Shown here one piece after another: positions 15,703-24,760 of a DNA stretch of 34,842 nt. The notes under the pieces were generated by a model. That model was not told the DNA's origin, did not search any database, and was given only the letters and a program-made list of their open reading frames with translations. Made by a program: the position numbers and the translations under genes. The stretch's first letter is position 1; the number at the start of each line of letters is the position of its first letter. Origin of the DNA: Lachnospiraceae bacterium (GTDB taxonomy: Bacteria > Bacillota > Clostridia > Lachnospirales > Lachnospiraceae); assembly GCA_022788085.1 (NCBI GenBank), contig JALEWA010000067.1:1-34842 (forward strand), in the 5' to 3' direction.

Positions 15703-16436
15703 CAGGTAAGATTGCTCTTGTAACAGGAGCAAGCAGAGGAATTGGAAGAGAAGTTGCACTGACATTAGCAGCAAATGGTGCGATTGTTATTGTGAATTAC
15801 AATGGTTCCAAGGAACGTGCCGAAGAGGTAGTAAAGGAAATTGAAGCAGCGGGAGGAAGCGCAGAAGCTGTTCAGTGTAATGTTGCTGACTTTCAGGCAA
15901 GTGAAGAGATGGTAAAGAACATTCTTGCAAAGTATAAGAAAGTTGATATTCTTGTGAACAATGCAGGAATTACTAAGGATAACCTGATTATGCGAATGTC
16001 AGAAGAAGATTATGATGCAGTTATGGATACGAATCTGAAAGGAACTTTTAATATGATTCGTCATTTATCACGCAGTTTTATTAAGCAAAGAAGTGGAAAG
16101 ATTATCAACCTTTCTTCTGTAAGTGGTGTCCTTGGAAATGCAGGTCAGGCAAATTACTCCGCATCTAAGGCAGGTGTCATTGGTCTGACTAAGAGTGTTG
16201 CCAGAGAATTTGCTTCAAGAGGTATCTGTGTGAATGCAGTTGCACCTGGTTTTATTGAGACAGAGATGACAAGTGCAATGTCTGAAGAAGCACAAAATGG
16301 ATTAAAGCAGATGATTCCACTTGGAAGAGCAGGAAAAGCTTCTGATGTGGCAGAGCTTGTACTGTTTTTGGCAGGAAAAGGTTCTGATTATATTACAGGT
16401 CAGGTAATCAGTGTTGATGGCGGTATGGCTATTTAA
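15696..16436 (+). CDS. fabG: 3-oxoacyl-ACP reductase FabG
   Basis: A 246-residue short-chain dehydrogenase that reduces 3-oxoacyl-ACP with NADPH. Rossmann motif TGASRGIG (10-17), NNAG (88-91), catalytic Ser141, Tyr154 and Lys158 (NYSASK), and the terminal GQVISVDGGMAI. The start ATG lies inside the last codons of fabD (overlap 15696-15702). Confidence 0.95.
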   Translation: MLTGKIALVTGASRGIGREVALTLAANGAIVIVNYNGSKERAEEVVKEIEAAGGSAEAVQCNVADFQASEEMVKNILAKYKKVDILVNNAGITKDNLIMRMSEEDYDAVMDTNLKGTFNMIRHLSRSFIKQRSGKIINLSSVSGVLGNAGQANYSASKAGVIGLTKSVAREFASRGICVNAVAPGFIETEMTSAMSEEAQNGLKQMIPLGRAGKASDVAELVLFLAGKGSDYITGQVISVDGGMAI

Positions 16437-16463
16437 TTGGAATAGAAAGGGCATGGTTAGGAT

Positions 16464-17699
16464 ATGAAAAGAAGAGTAGTAGTAACAGGTATGGGTGCAA
16501 TTACTCCTATCGGAAACAGTGTAGATGCATTTTGGGATAGTGTTTGTGCAGAAAGAATAGGATTTGCTCCAATTACTTATTTTGATACAACAGACTTTAA
16601 ATGCAAGCTTGCAGCAGAAGTAAAGGATTTTGATGCAGCACAGTTCATGGACAAGAAGCAGGCAAGAAGAATGGAGCAGTTCTGCCAATTTGCAGTTGCA
16701 GCTGCTAAGGAAGCTATAGAAGATTCAGGTCTTGATATGGAGAAAGAAGATCCGTACAGAGTAGGCTGTTCGGTTGGAAGCGGAATCGGAAGTATACAGG
16801 CTATGGAAAGAGAGTATACAAGATTAGAGGAAAAAGGACCTTCCAAGGTTGCACCTCTCTTTGTGCCTCTTATGATATCTAATATGGCAGCAGGAAATGT
16901 AAGTATTGCTTATAATTTAAAGGGCAAGAATATCAATGTTGTTACAGCTTGTGCTACGGGAACCAATTCCATAGGTGAGGCATACAGAACCATTCAGTAT
17001 GGCGATGCGGATGTTATGCTTGCCGGTGGTACGGAAAGCTCCATTACACGTCTTGGCATAGCAGGCTTTTCTTCACTTACAGCACTTTCATCAAGCGAAG
17101 ATCCAACTCGTTGTTCTATACCTTTTGATAAGGATAGAAGCGGATTTGTCATGGGCGAGGGTTCTGCAATTGTTGTATTAGAGGAGCTGGAGCATGCGAA
17201 GGCTCGCGGAGCTAAAATCTACGCAGAAGTGGCAGGATATGGATGTTCTGCAGATGCTTTTCATATCACTTCTCCGGCAGAGGATGGAAGCGGAGCTGCC
17301 AGAGCAATGTTAAATGCCGTAGAGGATGCAGGAATTAAACCTGAGGATATAACATATATTAACGCACACGGAACAGCAACACATGCAAATGACTTATTTG
17401 AGACAAGAGCAATTAAGCTTGCATTTGGCGAGCACGCTAAGGATATTAAGGTTAATTCCACAAAGTCAATGGTTGGACATTTGCTTGGGGCAGCAGGAGC
17501 AATTGAGTTTGTTACCTGTGTAAAGGAAATTGAAAAAGGATTTATTCATAAGACAGTAGGACTTCAGGAGTCAGAGGAAGAGCTTGACTTAAATTACTGT
17601 AGAGAAAGCTACAAAGAAGAGGTTAAGTATGCAATTAGCAATTCTCTTGGCTTTGGCGGACATAATGCAAGTATCCTTATAAAGAAGTACGAAGCATAG
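16464..17699 (+). CDS. fabF: 3-oxoacyl-ACP synthase II FabF
   Basis: A 411-residue condensing enzyme that elongates acyl-ACP with malonyl-ACP. The Cys-His-His triad is complete: Cys163 (TACATGTNS), His302 (NAHGTATHAND) and His339 (SMVGHLLGAAGA). The end GFGGHNASILIKKY is typical. AGAAAGGG lies upstream. There is no fabB, so FabF is likely the only elongating synthase in this cluster. Confidence 0.95.
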   Translation: MKRRVVVTGMGAITPIGNSVDAFWDSVCAERIGFAPITYFDTTDFKCKLAAEVKDFDAAQFMDKKQARRMEQFCQFAVAAAKEAIEDSGLDMEKEDPYRVGCSVGSGIGSIQAMEREYTRLEEKGPSKVAPLFVPLMISNMAAGNVSIAYNLKGKNINVVTACATGTNSIGEAYRTIQYGDADVMLAGGTESSITRLGIAGFSSLTALSSSEDPTRCSIPFDKDRSGFVMGEGSAIVVLEELEHAKARGAKIYAEVAGYGCSADAFHITSPAEDGSGAARAMLNAVEDAGIKPEDITYINAHGTATHANDLFETRAIKLAFGEHAKDIKVNSTKSMVGHLLGAAGAIEFVTCVKEIEKGFIHKTVGLQESEEELDLNYCRESYKEEVKYAISNSLGFGGHNASILIKKYEA

Positions 17700-17728
17700 C
17701 GTAAGTAAGGAAAGGATAGGTGACATGT

Positions 17729-18160
17729 ATGTCAGTTTATACAGCAAAAGAGATTATGGAGATTATTCCGCATAGACATCCATTTATGTTGATTGATACA
17801 ATAGAGGAATTAGAACCGGGAGTACGTGCAGTCGGAAAAAAGTGCGTAAGCTTCAATGAACCGTACTTTGCAGGACATTTTCCGGGAAATCCTGTTATGC
17901 CGGGAGTATTAATTATTGAAGCATTAGCACAGACAGGAGCGGTTGCAATGCTTGGGCTTCCTGAGTGGAAGGGGAAAACCGCTTACTTTGTTGGAATTGA
18001 TAAGGCCAAATTCAAACAGAAGGTACATCCGGGAGATGTGTTGATGCTTGAAACAAAGATTTCCAGAGTAAAAGGACCAATCGGCGTTGGCGAAGCAGTT
18101 GCCACAGTGAATGGTAAGGTTGTTACGAAAGCAGAATTGACCTTTGCAATTGGTGAGTAA
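17729..18160 (+). CDS. fabZ: 3-hydroxyacyl-ACP dehydratase FabZ
   Basis: A 143-residue hot-dog-fold dehydratase that forms enoyl-ACP. Motifs: [12 protein letters not shown] (12-23) and [19 protein letters not shown], with catalytic His50 and Glu64. ATG 17729 has AGG 8 bases upstream. A GTG at 17720 in frame is less likely, and the ATG at 17725 is out of frame. Confidence 0.94.
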   Translation: MSVYTAKEIMEIIPHRHPFMLIDTIEELEPGVRAVGKKCVSFNEPYFAGHFPGNPVMPGVLIIEALAQTGAVAMLGLPEWKGKTAYFVGIDKAKFKQKVHPGDVLMLETKISRVKGPIGVGEAVATVNGKVVTKAELTFAIGE

Positions 18161-18163
18161 AAA

Positions 18164-18194
18164 TGAAAAAATCTGTATTTACCGGATTTTTTCA
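18164..18194 (+). terminator. A/T-rich hairpin between fabZ and accDA
   Basis: TGAAAAAATC (18164-18173) pairs perfectly with GATTTTTTCA (18185-18194) across an 11-base loop. The six T's lie within the stem. It may be a weak terminator that lowers accDA and later genes relative to acpP-fabZ, or a processing site. Confidence 0.5.
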
Positions 18195-18250
18195 TCGGCA
18201 AATATTGTGCAGGCACAAATTTGCGAAATTTTGAAAGGCGAGGTAGTATT

Positions 18251-20032
18251 ATGGAAAATGCGCAGATAACAAAAACAGGAAGACGTTTTCCTTTGAATCT
18301 CTATAATAAACTGGAAAATAAATTAAAGAATAAGGATGCGGGGAAGGAGAGTTTCTCTGAAAAGCAAACAGAAAAGCAGACAGAAGAGGATAAGAATGTT
18401 GTAAAGTGTCCAAAGTGCGGAAAAGTGCTGGATAAGGCAACTGTTATTAAGAAGAAATATGTGTGTTATGAATGTGGAGCTTATTTTAGAGTAAGAACTA
18501 ACAATCGTATCCGTATGGTAGCAGATTATAAGACCTTTGAGCCCTGGTTCGAGGATATGGCAGTAAGTAATCCTCTTAATTTTGAAGGTTATGAAGAAAA
18601 ACTTGCAGCGGCAAGGGAAAAGACCGGTTTGAAGGAAGCAGTTACTGTAGGACGTTGTAAGGTATTTGGTGAGGATATCATGCTTGGTATCTGTGATTCC
18701 AGATTCATGATGGCAAGTATGGGGCATGTAGTGGGTGAGAAGCTTACTCTTGCAATCGAAAAAGCGACAGAATTAAAACTTCCTATTTTCATTTTCTGTT
18801 GTTCCGGTGGTGCCAGAATGCAGGAGGGTATTGTATCTCTTATGCAGATGGCAAAGACCTCAGCAGCACTCAAGAAGCATAGTGAGGCAGGACTGTTCTA
18901 CTGTTCTATTTTAACAGATCCGACAACAGGTGGTGTCACAGCAAGCTTTGCCATGCTTGGTGATGTTATTATGGCTGAGCCTGGTGCATTGGTTGGATTT
19001 GCAGGACCACGTGTAATCAAGCAGACGATTGGTCAGGAACTTCCGGAAGGATTCCAGACAGCAGAATTCCTTGTTGAGCATGGAATTATCGATGGAATCG
19101 TAAAGCGTGAAAACCTGAAAAAGACAATTTATTTCCTGATTAAGACACATCAGTGCAATGAAAAGCAGGAGTTTGCTGATTTTAAGACAAACGATGATTT
19201 CCATTTTGAACTGAGTGAAACGTTGAAAGAACAGGCATGGTATTCCAACCCTCGCTCTGCATGGGAAAAGGTGTTGGGAGTAAGAAAGGTAGAGCGTCCT
19301 TCTGCCAGTGATTATATATCCTATATCTTTGATAATTTCGTAGAAGCACATGGAGACAGAGCATTTCATGATGATGCTGCAATTGTAGGAGGACTTGCAT
19401 TTATTGATGGGCAGCCGGTTACTGTCATTGCAGATGAAAAGGGTAAAGATTTTAAGGAATGTCAGGAACGTAACTTTGGTATGCCTAAACCGGAGGGATA
19501 TCGTAAAGCCCTTCGTCTGATGAAGCAGGCAGAGAAATTTAATCGGCCAATTATCAGCTTTGTAAACACATCCGGTGCATTTTGCGGTATTGATGCAGAA
19601 GAGCGTGGTCAGGGGGAAGCAATTGCAAGAAACCTTCTGGAGATGTCAGCTTTAAAGGTGCCGGTACTGTGTATTCTTATTGGAGAAGGAGGCAGTGGTG
19701 GTGCACTTGCTACGGCTGTAGGTAATGAAGTATGGATGATGGAAAATGCAACCTATTCCATTCTGTCACCGGAAGGCTTTGCTTCTATTCTCTGGAAGGA
19801 TTCTAACCGTGCCCAGGAAGCCAGTGAAGTTATGAATATCACTGCCCAGGATTTGAAGAGACTTGGTGTTATTGAGCAGATTATTCCTGAATTTGGTGGT
19901 GCAGACCGTAAGACAACTCAGGCAATTGCAGGCTATATGAAGGAAAATATTAAGCTGTTTTTGAAAAAATATAGTGGTAAATCCGGCGAAGAGATAGCTC
20001 AGGAAAGATATGACAGATTCCGTCATTTCTAA
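18251..20032 (+). CDS. accDA: Fused acetyl-CoA carboxylase carboxyltransferase, beta-alpha (AccD-AccA)
   Basis: A 593-residue fusion of both carboxyltransferase subunits, which transfer carboxyl from carboxybiotin to acetyl-CoA to give malonyl-CoA. The beta half (about 1-320) has the C4 zinc ribbon C53-x2-C56-x15-C72-x2-C75 and crotonase-fold motifs ([28 protein letters not shown]). The alpha half starts near 330 ([16 protein letters not shown]) and includes [30 protein letters not shown] and [16 protein letters not shown]. It is one continuous frame without a stop between the halves. ATG 18251 is placed by AAAGGCGAGG. The first 45 residues are a charged, low-complexity lead. Partners accB and accC are not in the window. 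Confidence 0.95.
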   Translation: MENAQITKTGRRFPLNLYNKLENKLKNKDAGKESFSEKQTEKQTEEDKNVVKCPKCGKVLDKATVIKKKYVCYECGAYFRVRTNNRIRMVADYKTFEPWFEDMAVSNPLNFEGYEEKLAAAREKTGLKEAVTVGRCKVFGEDIMLGICDSRFMMASMGHVVGEKLTLAIEKATELKLPIFIFCCSGGARMQEGIVSLMQMAKTSAALKKHSEAGLFYCSILTDPTTGGVTASFAMLGDVIMAEPGALVGFAGPRVIKQTIGQELPEGFQTAEFLVEHGIIDGIVKRENLKKTIYFLIKTHQCNEKQEFADFKTNDDFHFELSETLKEQAWYSNPRSAWEKVLGVRKVERPSASDYISYIFDNFVEAHGDRAFHDDAAIVGGLAFIDGQPVTVIADEKGKDFKECQERNFGMPKPEGYRKALRLMKQAEKFNRPIISFVNTSGAFCGIDAEERGQGEAIARNLLEMSALKVPVLCILIGEGGSGGALATAVGNEVWMMENATYSILSPEGFASILWKDSNRAQEASEVMNITAQDLKRLGVIEQIIPEFGGADRKTTQAIAGYMKENIKLFLKKYSGKSGEEIAQERYDRFRHF

Positions 20033-20053
20033 AAGCCATAAAAAGGAAACGAT

Positions 20054-21091
20054 ATGAAAGTAAAAGAGTTAAGAATTGGAGACCTTTGTGCCAAAATCCC
20101 CGTTGTACAAGGCGGTATGGGGGTTGGGGTCAGTTTGTCCGGACTTGCCGGTGCTGTAGCAGCAGCAGGCGGAGTAGGAGTCATTTCCACGGCACAGATT
20201 GGTTTCCGTGATCCGGAATTCAAAGAAAATCCGATAGAGACAAACCTCAGGGTGATTGGTGAGGAAATTGCAAAAGCAAGAAAAATTGCTAATGGAGGAA
20301 TCCTTGGGGTAAATATTATGGTAGCAACAAGAAGGTATGAGGACTACGTAAAGGCCGCTGTTGCAGCAGGTATTGATTTAATCATATCAGGCGCAGGTTT
20401 ACCTATGACATTACCGGCTCTTGTCGAAGGAACGTCAACCAAGATTGCACCAATCATATCCAGTGTGAAATCGTTAAGTGTTATTACAAAATACTGGATG
20501 AAAAAATATAGCAGAAAGCCGGATATGGTGGTTATTGAAGGACCGGAAGCCGGCGGTCATTTAGGATTTAGCCGGGAAGAACTTGATAACTATACCAGGG
20601 AAAGCTATGACGAAGAGATTAAAGCAATTCTTTCCATAACAAAGGAGATGGAGGTTCCCGCTGTTGTTGCAGGAGGAGTCTATACGAGAGAGGACATGGA
20701 ACACTATCTTGCTATGGGAGCTTCCGGCATACAGCTTGCAACACGTTTTGTAACAACAAAAGAGTGTGATGCGAGTGATGCCTATAAGCAGGCATACATC
20801 AATGCTAAAAAAGAAGATATAGAGATTGTAAGTAGTCCGGTCGGAATGCCGGGAAGAGCAATTCATAATGCTTTTCTTGACAAGGTAAATGCAGGAGAAC
20901 GCTTTATGCGTGGTTGCAGACAGTGTATCATAACATGTAAGCCGGCGACAGCACCTTATTGTATTACCGAGGCATTAATCAATGCGGTAGAAGGACGTCT
21001 GGATGAAGGACTTGTTTTCTGTGGCAGCAATGCATATCGGGCAGATCATATTGAAACAGTCGCAGACATTATGGAGGAATTTGCATCATGA
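20054..21091 (+). CDS. FabK/nitronate-monooxygenase-like flavoprotein with a C-terminal four-Cys motif
   Basis: A 345-residue TIM-barrel flavoprotein of the NMO/FabK superfamily. Seen: IPVVQGGMGVGVSLSGLAGA (15-34), GGVGVISTAQIG, EGPEAGGHLG in the middle, and the FMN-phosphate region VVAGGVYTRED then GASGIQLATRF. It differs from the FabK at 13817 by a tail with Cys288-x2-Cys291-x3-Cys295-x7-Cys303 (GCRQCIITCKP...), which resembles a metal or Fe-S ligand set. It lies between accDA and fabH and overlaps fabH by 4 bases (ATGA), so it is translated with the fatty-acid enzymes. It may be a second enoyl or related acyl reductase, or a flavin enzyme that protects the pathway; the substrate is unknown. 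Confidence 0.85.
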   Translation: MKVKELRIGDLCAKIPVVQGGMGVGVSLSGLAGAVAAAGGVGVISTAQIGFRDPEFKENPIETNLRVIGEEIAKARKIANGGILGVNIMVATRRYEDYVKAAVAAGIDLIISGAGLPMTLPALVEGTSTKIAPIISSVKSLSVITKYWMKKYSRKPDMVVIEGPEAGGHLGFSREELDNYTRESYDEEIKAILSITKEMEVPAVVAGGVYTREDMEHYLAMGASGIQLATRFVTTKECDASDAYKQAYINAKKEDIEIVSSPVGMPGRAIHNAFLDKVNAGERFMRGCRQCIITCKPATAPYCITEALINAVEGRLDEGLVFCGSNAYRADHIETVADIMEEFAS

Positions 21092-22071
21092 CAATTAAAA
21101 TAACCGGTACAGGTAGTGCCCTGCCGGAAAGAAAAGTTACCAACTTTGATATGGCAAAGCTTGTAGAAACCTCTGATGAATGGATTAGAGAGAGAACAGG
21201 GATTGTTGAGAGAAGAATTTCAACAGGGGAAACGGTAGCCTCACTTTCTGCCAAGGCATGTGAATTAGCTTTGGAGCAGGCGGGTAAAAAGCCTGAAGAT
21301 GTAGACATGATTATTGTTGCTACCTGTTCTCCGGAGCTTCTTCTTCCATGCGCAGCCTGTCAGGTGCAGGGAATCATTGGAGCCAAGAACGCAGTTGCAT
21401 TTGACTTAAGTGCAGCCTGCTCTGGTTTTGTATTTGCACTATGTACCGTATATGCATATATGCAGAGTGGATTATATCGAAATGCACTGATTGTAGGTGC
21501 AGAAGTATTATCAAAACTGGTAGATTGGGATGACCGCAGCACCTGCGTTTTATTTGGAGATGGTGCCGGAGCTGCATTTGTAGAAGCGTCAGAGGATAAA
21601 GCAGAGAAATCCGGTATTATCAGTATGGTGCAGGGTTCTGATGGGGCAAAAGGCATGGTTCTTAGCTGCCAGGGCAGAAAATTGACAAATGCTTTTATGG
21701 AAGAAGCCGTAGAAGCAAACGAATACATTCACATGGATGGTCAGGAAGTGTATAAGTTTGCTGTAAGACAGGTTCCTGCATGTATCAATGAAGCATTGGA
21801 AAAGGCAGGTCTTACTGTCGATGATATTGATCATTTTGTTTTACATCAGGCAAATATCCGTATTATTGAAGCTGTTGCAAAGCGTTTGAAGGTTGATATA
21901 TCAAAGTTCCCTGTGAATCTTGACAGGGTTGCCAATATGTCTGCAGCGACAATTCCTGTTCTGCTTGATGAGTTAAACAGAGAAGGAAAGCTGCATAAAG
22001 GCGATAAAATAGTTCTTTCCGGATTTGGCGCAGGACTTACCTATGGTGCCTGTGTTCTTATCTGGGATTAG
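21088..22071 (+). CDS. fabH: 3-oxoacyl-ACP synthase III FabH
   Basis: A 327-residue condensing enzyme that starts fatty-acid synthesis from a short acyl-CoA and malonyl-ACP. Triad: Cys111 (DLSAACSGFVFA), His253 (HFVLHQANIR) and Asn283 (RVANMSAATIP). TSDEWIRERTGIVERR at 29-44 is diagnostic. The start overlaps the stop of the upstream flavoprotein gene. FabH is usually near the front of such operons; here it is second to last. Confidence 0.95.
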   Translation: MTIKITGTGSALPERKVTNFDMAKLVETSDEWIRERTGIVERRISTGETVASLSAKACELALEQAGKKPEDVDMIIVATCSPELLLPCAACQVQGIIGAKNAVAFDLSAACSGFVFALCTVYAYMQSGLYRNALIVGAEVLSKLVDWDDRSTCVLFGDGAGAAFVEASEDKAEKSGIISMVQGSDGAKGMVLSCQGRKLTNAFMEEAVEANEYIHMDGQEVYKFAVRQVPACINEALEKAGLTVDDIDHFVLHQANIRIIEAVAKRLKVDISKFPVNLDRVANMSAATIPVLLDELNREGKLHKGDKIVLSGFGAGLTYGACVLIWD

Positions 22072-22088
22072 GAAAAGATGGTGAAAAG

Positions 22089-22538
22089 ATGGAAAAAGGT
22101 ACAAACCGCACGCTAAATGAGCTGTTGGTACATTTATTGAATAATGTAATGGATATTGAGGCAGAAGCTGTTATTACAGAGGAATTTAAGGATATTTCGA
22201 ATAACGACATGCATATTATTGAAGCTATCGGAATTGATGAACCAAGAAAAATGTCCTCTATTGCTAAGAGCCTGTCTATTACAGTAGGTACGTTAACCAC
22301 TAATATGAACAATCTCGAGGACAAAGGATACATCAGTAGAGAGCGAAGTAAGACCGATAAAAGAGTTGTTCTTGTCAGACTCACGGAGAAAGGAAGAAAA
22401 GCATTTTTCCATCACAGGGATTTCCATAGACAAATGATTCGTTCGGTAGTAAAGGATTTGGAGGAGGATGAGATGAAGGTATTAATAAAATGTCTTCAAA
22501 AGCTTACCAGATTCTTTGATGAACAGTATCATAAATAA
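22089..22538 (+). CDS. fabT: MarR-family repressor of fatty-acid synthesis, FabT
   Basis: A 149-residue MarR-type winged-helix protein. The recognition region reads SIAKSLSITVGTLTTNMNNL, then EDKGYISRERSKTDKRVVLV, followed by LTEKGRKAFFHHRDFHRQMI. The ITVGTLT and FHRQM blocks match FabT of streptococci and lactococci, which represses fab genes and uses long-chain acyl-ACP as corepressor. It is the last gene of the operon, 17 bases after fabH, and its likely operator is the double palindrome before acpP, 8.6 kb upstream. Regulation of its own operon is inferred from this pairing. Confidence 0.88.
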   Translation: MEKGTNRTLNELLVHLLNNVMDIEAEAVITEEFKDISNNDMHIIEAIGIDEPRKMSSIAKSLSITVGTLTTNMNNLEDKGYISRERSKTDKRVVLVRLTEKGRKAFFHHRDFHRQMIRSVVKDLEEDEMKVLIKCLQKLTRFFDEQYHK

Positions 22539-22543
22539 GAAAG

Positions 22544-22573
22544 CGGCAGATCTTATGATCTGCCGTGTTTTTC
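22544..22573. terminator. Terminator of the fatty-acid operon
   Basis: CGGCAGATC (22544-22552) pairs with GATCTGCCG (22557-22565) around the loop TTAT and is followed by TGTTTTTCT. The stop codon of the convergent diguanylate cyclase gene (22553-22555 on the minus strand) lies in the loop, so the hairpin serves both genes. Confidence 0.92.
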
Positions 22574-24232
22574 TTTCAATTTCTTTTTGTTTTCGTACAT
22601 TAGGATATCAGCTTTTTCCATAGCTTCTGACAGGGAAATATTATATGCCGTAACAAAACCGTGGGCGATTTCCAAAACAAAGTCAATATCAGGCTTGGTA
22701 TTATATTCGGAGCAGTATTCCTGAAGCTGACGGATTCCGGTTTCATAATCCTTCTCAGGATCATTACCGGTCAGAATAACGAGGAATTCGTCACCGCCCA
22801 TACGATAACAGTTTGCGTTTTGAGAAAAGCTTGCTAGGAGTCCCTTAGCTACAAGCTGAATAAGCAGGTCACCTTTTTCATGACCAAGTGTATCATTTAC
22901 TGTCTTAAGATTATTCACATCAAACTGAATAATGCCCAGTAAAGAATTGTTCATTAATTTATTGAGATAATTATCCTTGTGCTCTGCAAAGGCGGTCCGG
23001 TTATAAAGACCGGTCAGATAATCAGTCAATGCAAGCTTATGAAGCATATCAGCCTGCATACCTTTTTGCAGCATGTCGAGCATCTCATGAATATGGTAGA
23101 AAACAAGGCAGGTGAGAAAACTCAGCATGGCAATTTGTGTGTAATCGGAATAATTGCTAAACCAGCCCAATGTGTATTCTACCAGAGCAACAAAGAGGCA
23201 TACGGCAAAAACAATTAAAATAGGTATCAGAAGATACATGGTTTTTCTTTTCTTTTCCTTATAATTTACATAGCTCATCATAAGAGCAAAGAGTAAAGGA
23301 ATTAAGAGACCAATCAAAATATGAGTTGGTGTCAGTATATAATGATATTCCTTGATACCGGTTGCGTGCAGGTATGTGGTAAGCATGATATTGATGCAAT
23401 TAATAAGAGCATATACCTGTGATATCAGCTTCCCTTTTCCCTTAAAACGGTGAGCCGCAAGCAGAGCAAATGGTAAAGGAACCATAACCAGTGAAATATA
23501 GGAAATGATATGCACTACTTCAGAATGGGTAATAAACAACTGAAATAAAAGAGATTCTATACATGCCCAGATAGAAGCATTTAATACCCCAAAACCAAGA
23601 AGAAATAAATCAATACTCATGCTTTTCCTGCTGCGGAAGGAAAAAGATAATATTAAAAGTATTATACCAATTAATAACATGAAAATACTTGTTATAAATG
23701 AAAGAAAACGATTACGGACAATTTTATGGTAAACACCGAAGGAATCACCAAAATAGATATTATCTATGAGACCATCCGAATTTTCATAGCATGCAAAACC
23801 TTCTATGCAGATTGTACGGGGTTCCTCTGAAGAATTCAGGGTCAGAGAATGCCATCTGCTTCCGGGTGACGAACCATATATGGTATGCAGCTCCTGATTA
23901 TCTTCGTAGAGAAGCTCTTCGTCTACATAGATATTAACAAACATATTTCTGCATCGAAACATAATGATACTGTCTGTTGGAATGCTGGGTAATGTGTAAT
24001 AAATCTTTTGTCCCTCTGTACCATTTATCTCAGTTTTTTGGAACGTATTAAGAACAAAGGTATTACCGTATTCATCATTCCAGGCATTTCTTAAGTCTGT
24101 TATTCTATATTCTTCTGCATGATTTAGTGTGTAACCAATAGCAAAGAGGCCAATTATAGTAAGAAATAGAAAACATATACCTGCGAGGATACAGGAAAAA
24201 GCATCCAGTTTTGTTGAAAAAGTATTTTTCAT
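22553..24232 (-). CDS. Membrane-bound diguanylate cyclase (GGDEF)
   Basis: A 559-residue c-di-GMP synthase. An N-terminal helix (about 13-35) is followed by an extracellular sensor domain of about 140 residues (40-175), with a jelly-roll-like pattern as in 7TMR-DISM proteins. Multiple hydrophobic helices follow (about 178-380) and then the GGDEF domain, from LTDYLTGLYNRTAF (402-415) with DVNNLKTVNDTLGH and the active site MGGDEF (478-483). The inhibitory I-site RxxD is absent just before the GGDEF motif, so product feedback may be weak. AAGGAAT precedes the start. The gene is convergent with the fab operon and divergent from the zinc-ribbon gene. Confidence 0.92.
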   Translation of the reverse strand: MKNTFSTKLDAFSCILAGICFLFLTIIGLFAIGYTLNHAEEYRITDLRNAWNDEYGNTFVLNTFQKTEINGTEGQKIYYTLPSIPTDSIIMFRCRNMFVNIYVDEELLYEDNQELHTIYGSSPGSRWHSLTLNSSEEPRTICIEGFACYENSDGLIDNIYFGDSFGVYHKIVRNRFLSFITSIFMLLIGIILLILSFSFRSRKSMSIDLFLLGFGVLNASIWACIESLLFQLFITHSEVVHIISYISLVMVPLPFALLAAHRFKGKGKLISQVYALINCINIMLTTYLHATGIKEYHYILTPTHILIGLLIPLLFALMMSYVNYKEKKRKTMYLLIPILIVFAVCLFVALVEYTLGWFSNYSDYTQIAMLSFLTCLVFYHIHEMLDMLQKGMQADMLHKLALTDYLTGLYNRTAFAEHKDNYLNKLMNNSLLGIIQFDVNNLKTVNDTLGHEKGDLLIQLVAKGLLASFSQNANCYRMGGDEFLVILTGNDPEKDYETGIRQLQEYCSEYNTKPDIDFVLEIAHGFVTAYNISLSEAMEKADILMYENKKKLKEKHGRS

Positions 24233-24392
24233 ATATTGAATTCCTTTTCATTACGATTCTTTATACTCCTCTTATATCATACTATAAATTTTAGAATTAT
24301 CCTATATTTCTATTATTTTTTTGGATAATATTTTCAAAAAATTAAGAAAATAATAGAATTTTTTGTATATGTATGATAAAATAATACTGTCT

Positions 24393-24398
24393 TATAAT
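24393..24398 (+). promoter_or_regulatory. Possible -10 box of the zinc-ribbon/cheD transcript
   Basis: A perfect TATAAT lies 64 bases before the ATG at 24457. No convincing -35 hexamer is visible at 16-18 bases upstream, so this is only a candidate. The rest of the divergent gap 24233-24456 is very A/T-rich without other structure. Confidence 0.4.
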
Positions 24399-24456
24399 GA
24401 AGGAAAAATATAAGATAAGGAAAAAGGGGATATAAGTGAATAAGGGGGAAACTTGT

Positions 24457-24696
24457 ATGGGAAGTAATAATACGAGAAAAATTAATAAGCGCTATATGTT
24501 TTATTGTTCTTCATGTGGTAATCTGACCTTTCAGTCATCAAGGTGCGAGGAGTGCGGAAGGGAAGAAATGTTACAGACGCCAAGACGGTATGGCTTAACA
24601 AACTTAGCATGTATTAGTATGTCGGTAATGGATTTTGAAGCGATGAAGCATGAGTTTATTTCCGAGTTGAAACAAAAACAGTATCAATTAGGATGA
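24457..24696 (+). CDS. Small zinc-ribbon protein of unknown function
   Basis: A 79-residue protein (86 if a GTG at 24436 is used). ATG 24457 has AGGGGG at 24442-24447, 9 bases upstream. A C-x2-C...C-x2-C zinc ribbon is seen in FYCSSCGNLTFQSSRCEECG. The rest, ending EFISELKQKQYQLG, is helical and charged. Such short ribbons are common among nucleic-acid or protein-interaction proteins, and no specific role can be assigned. cheD follows 64 bases later, beyond a terminator-like hairpin. Confidence 0.7.
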   Translation: MGSNNTRKINKRYMFYCSSCGNLTFQSSRCEECGREEMLQTPRRYGLTNLACISMSVMDFEAMKHEFISELKQKQYQLG

Positions 24697-24710
24697 CATA
24701 GAGGATAGAA

Positions 24711-24737
24711 GGGTGGTAATATATACCATCCTTTTTT
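24711..24737 (+). terminator. Hairpin with T tract between the zinc-ribbon gene and cheD
   Basis: GGGTGGTA (24711-24718) pairs with TACCATCC (24724-24731, one G-U pair) and is followed by six T's. It looks like an intrinsic terminator or attenuator placed only 12 bases before the cheD ribosome binding site. Confidence 0.75.
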
Positions 24738-24760
24738 ATACGATTAGCAGGAGGGAGCAT

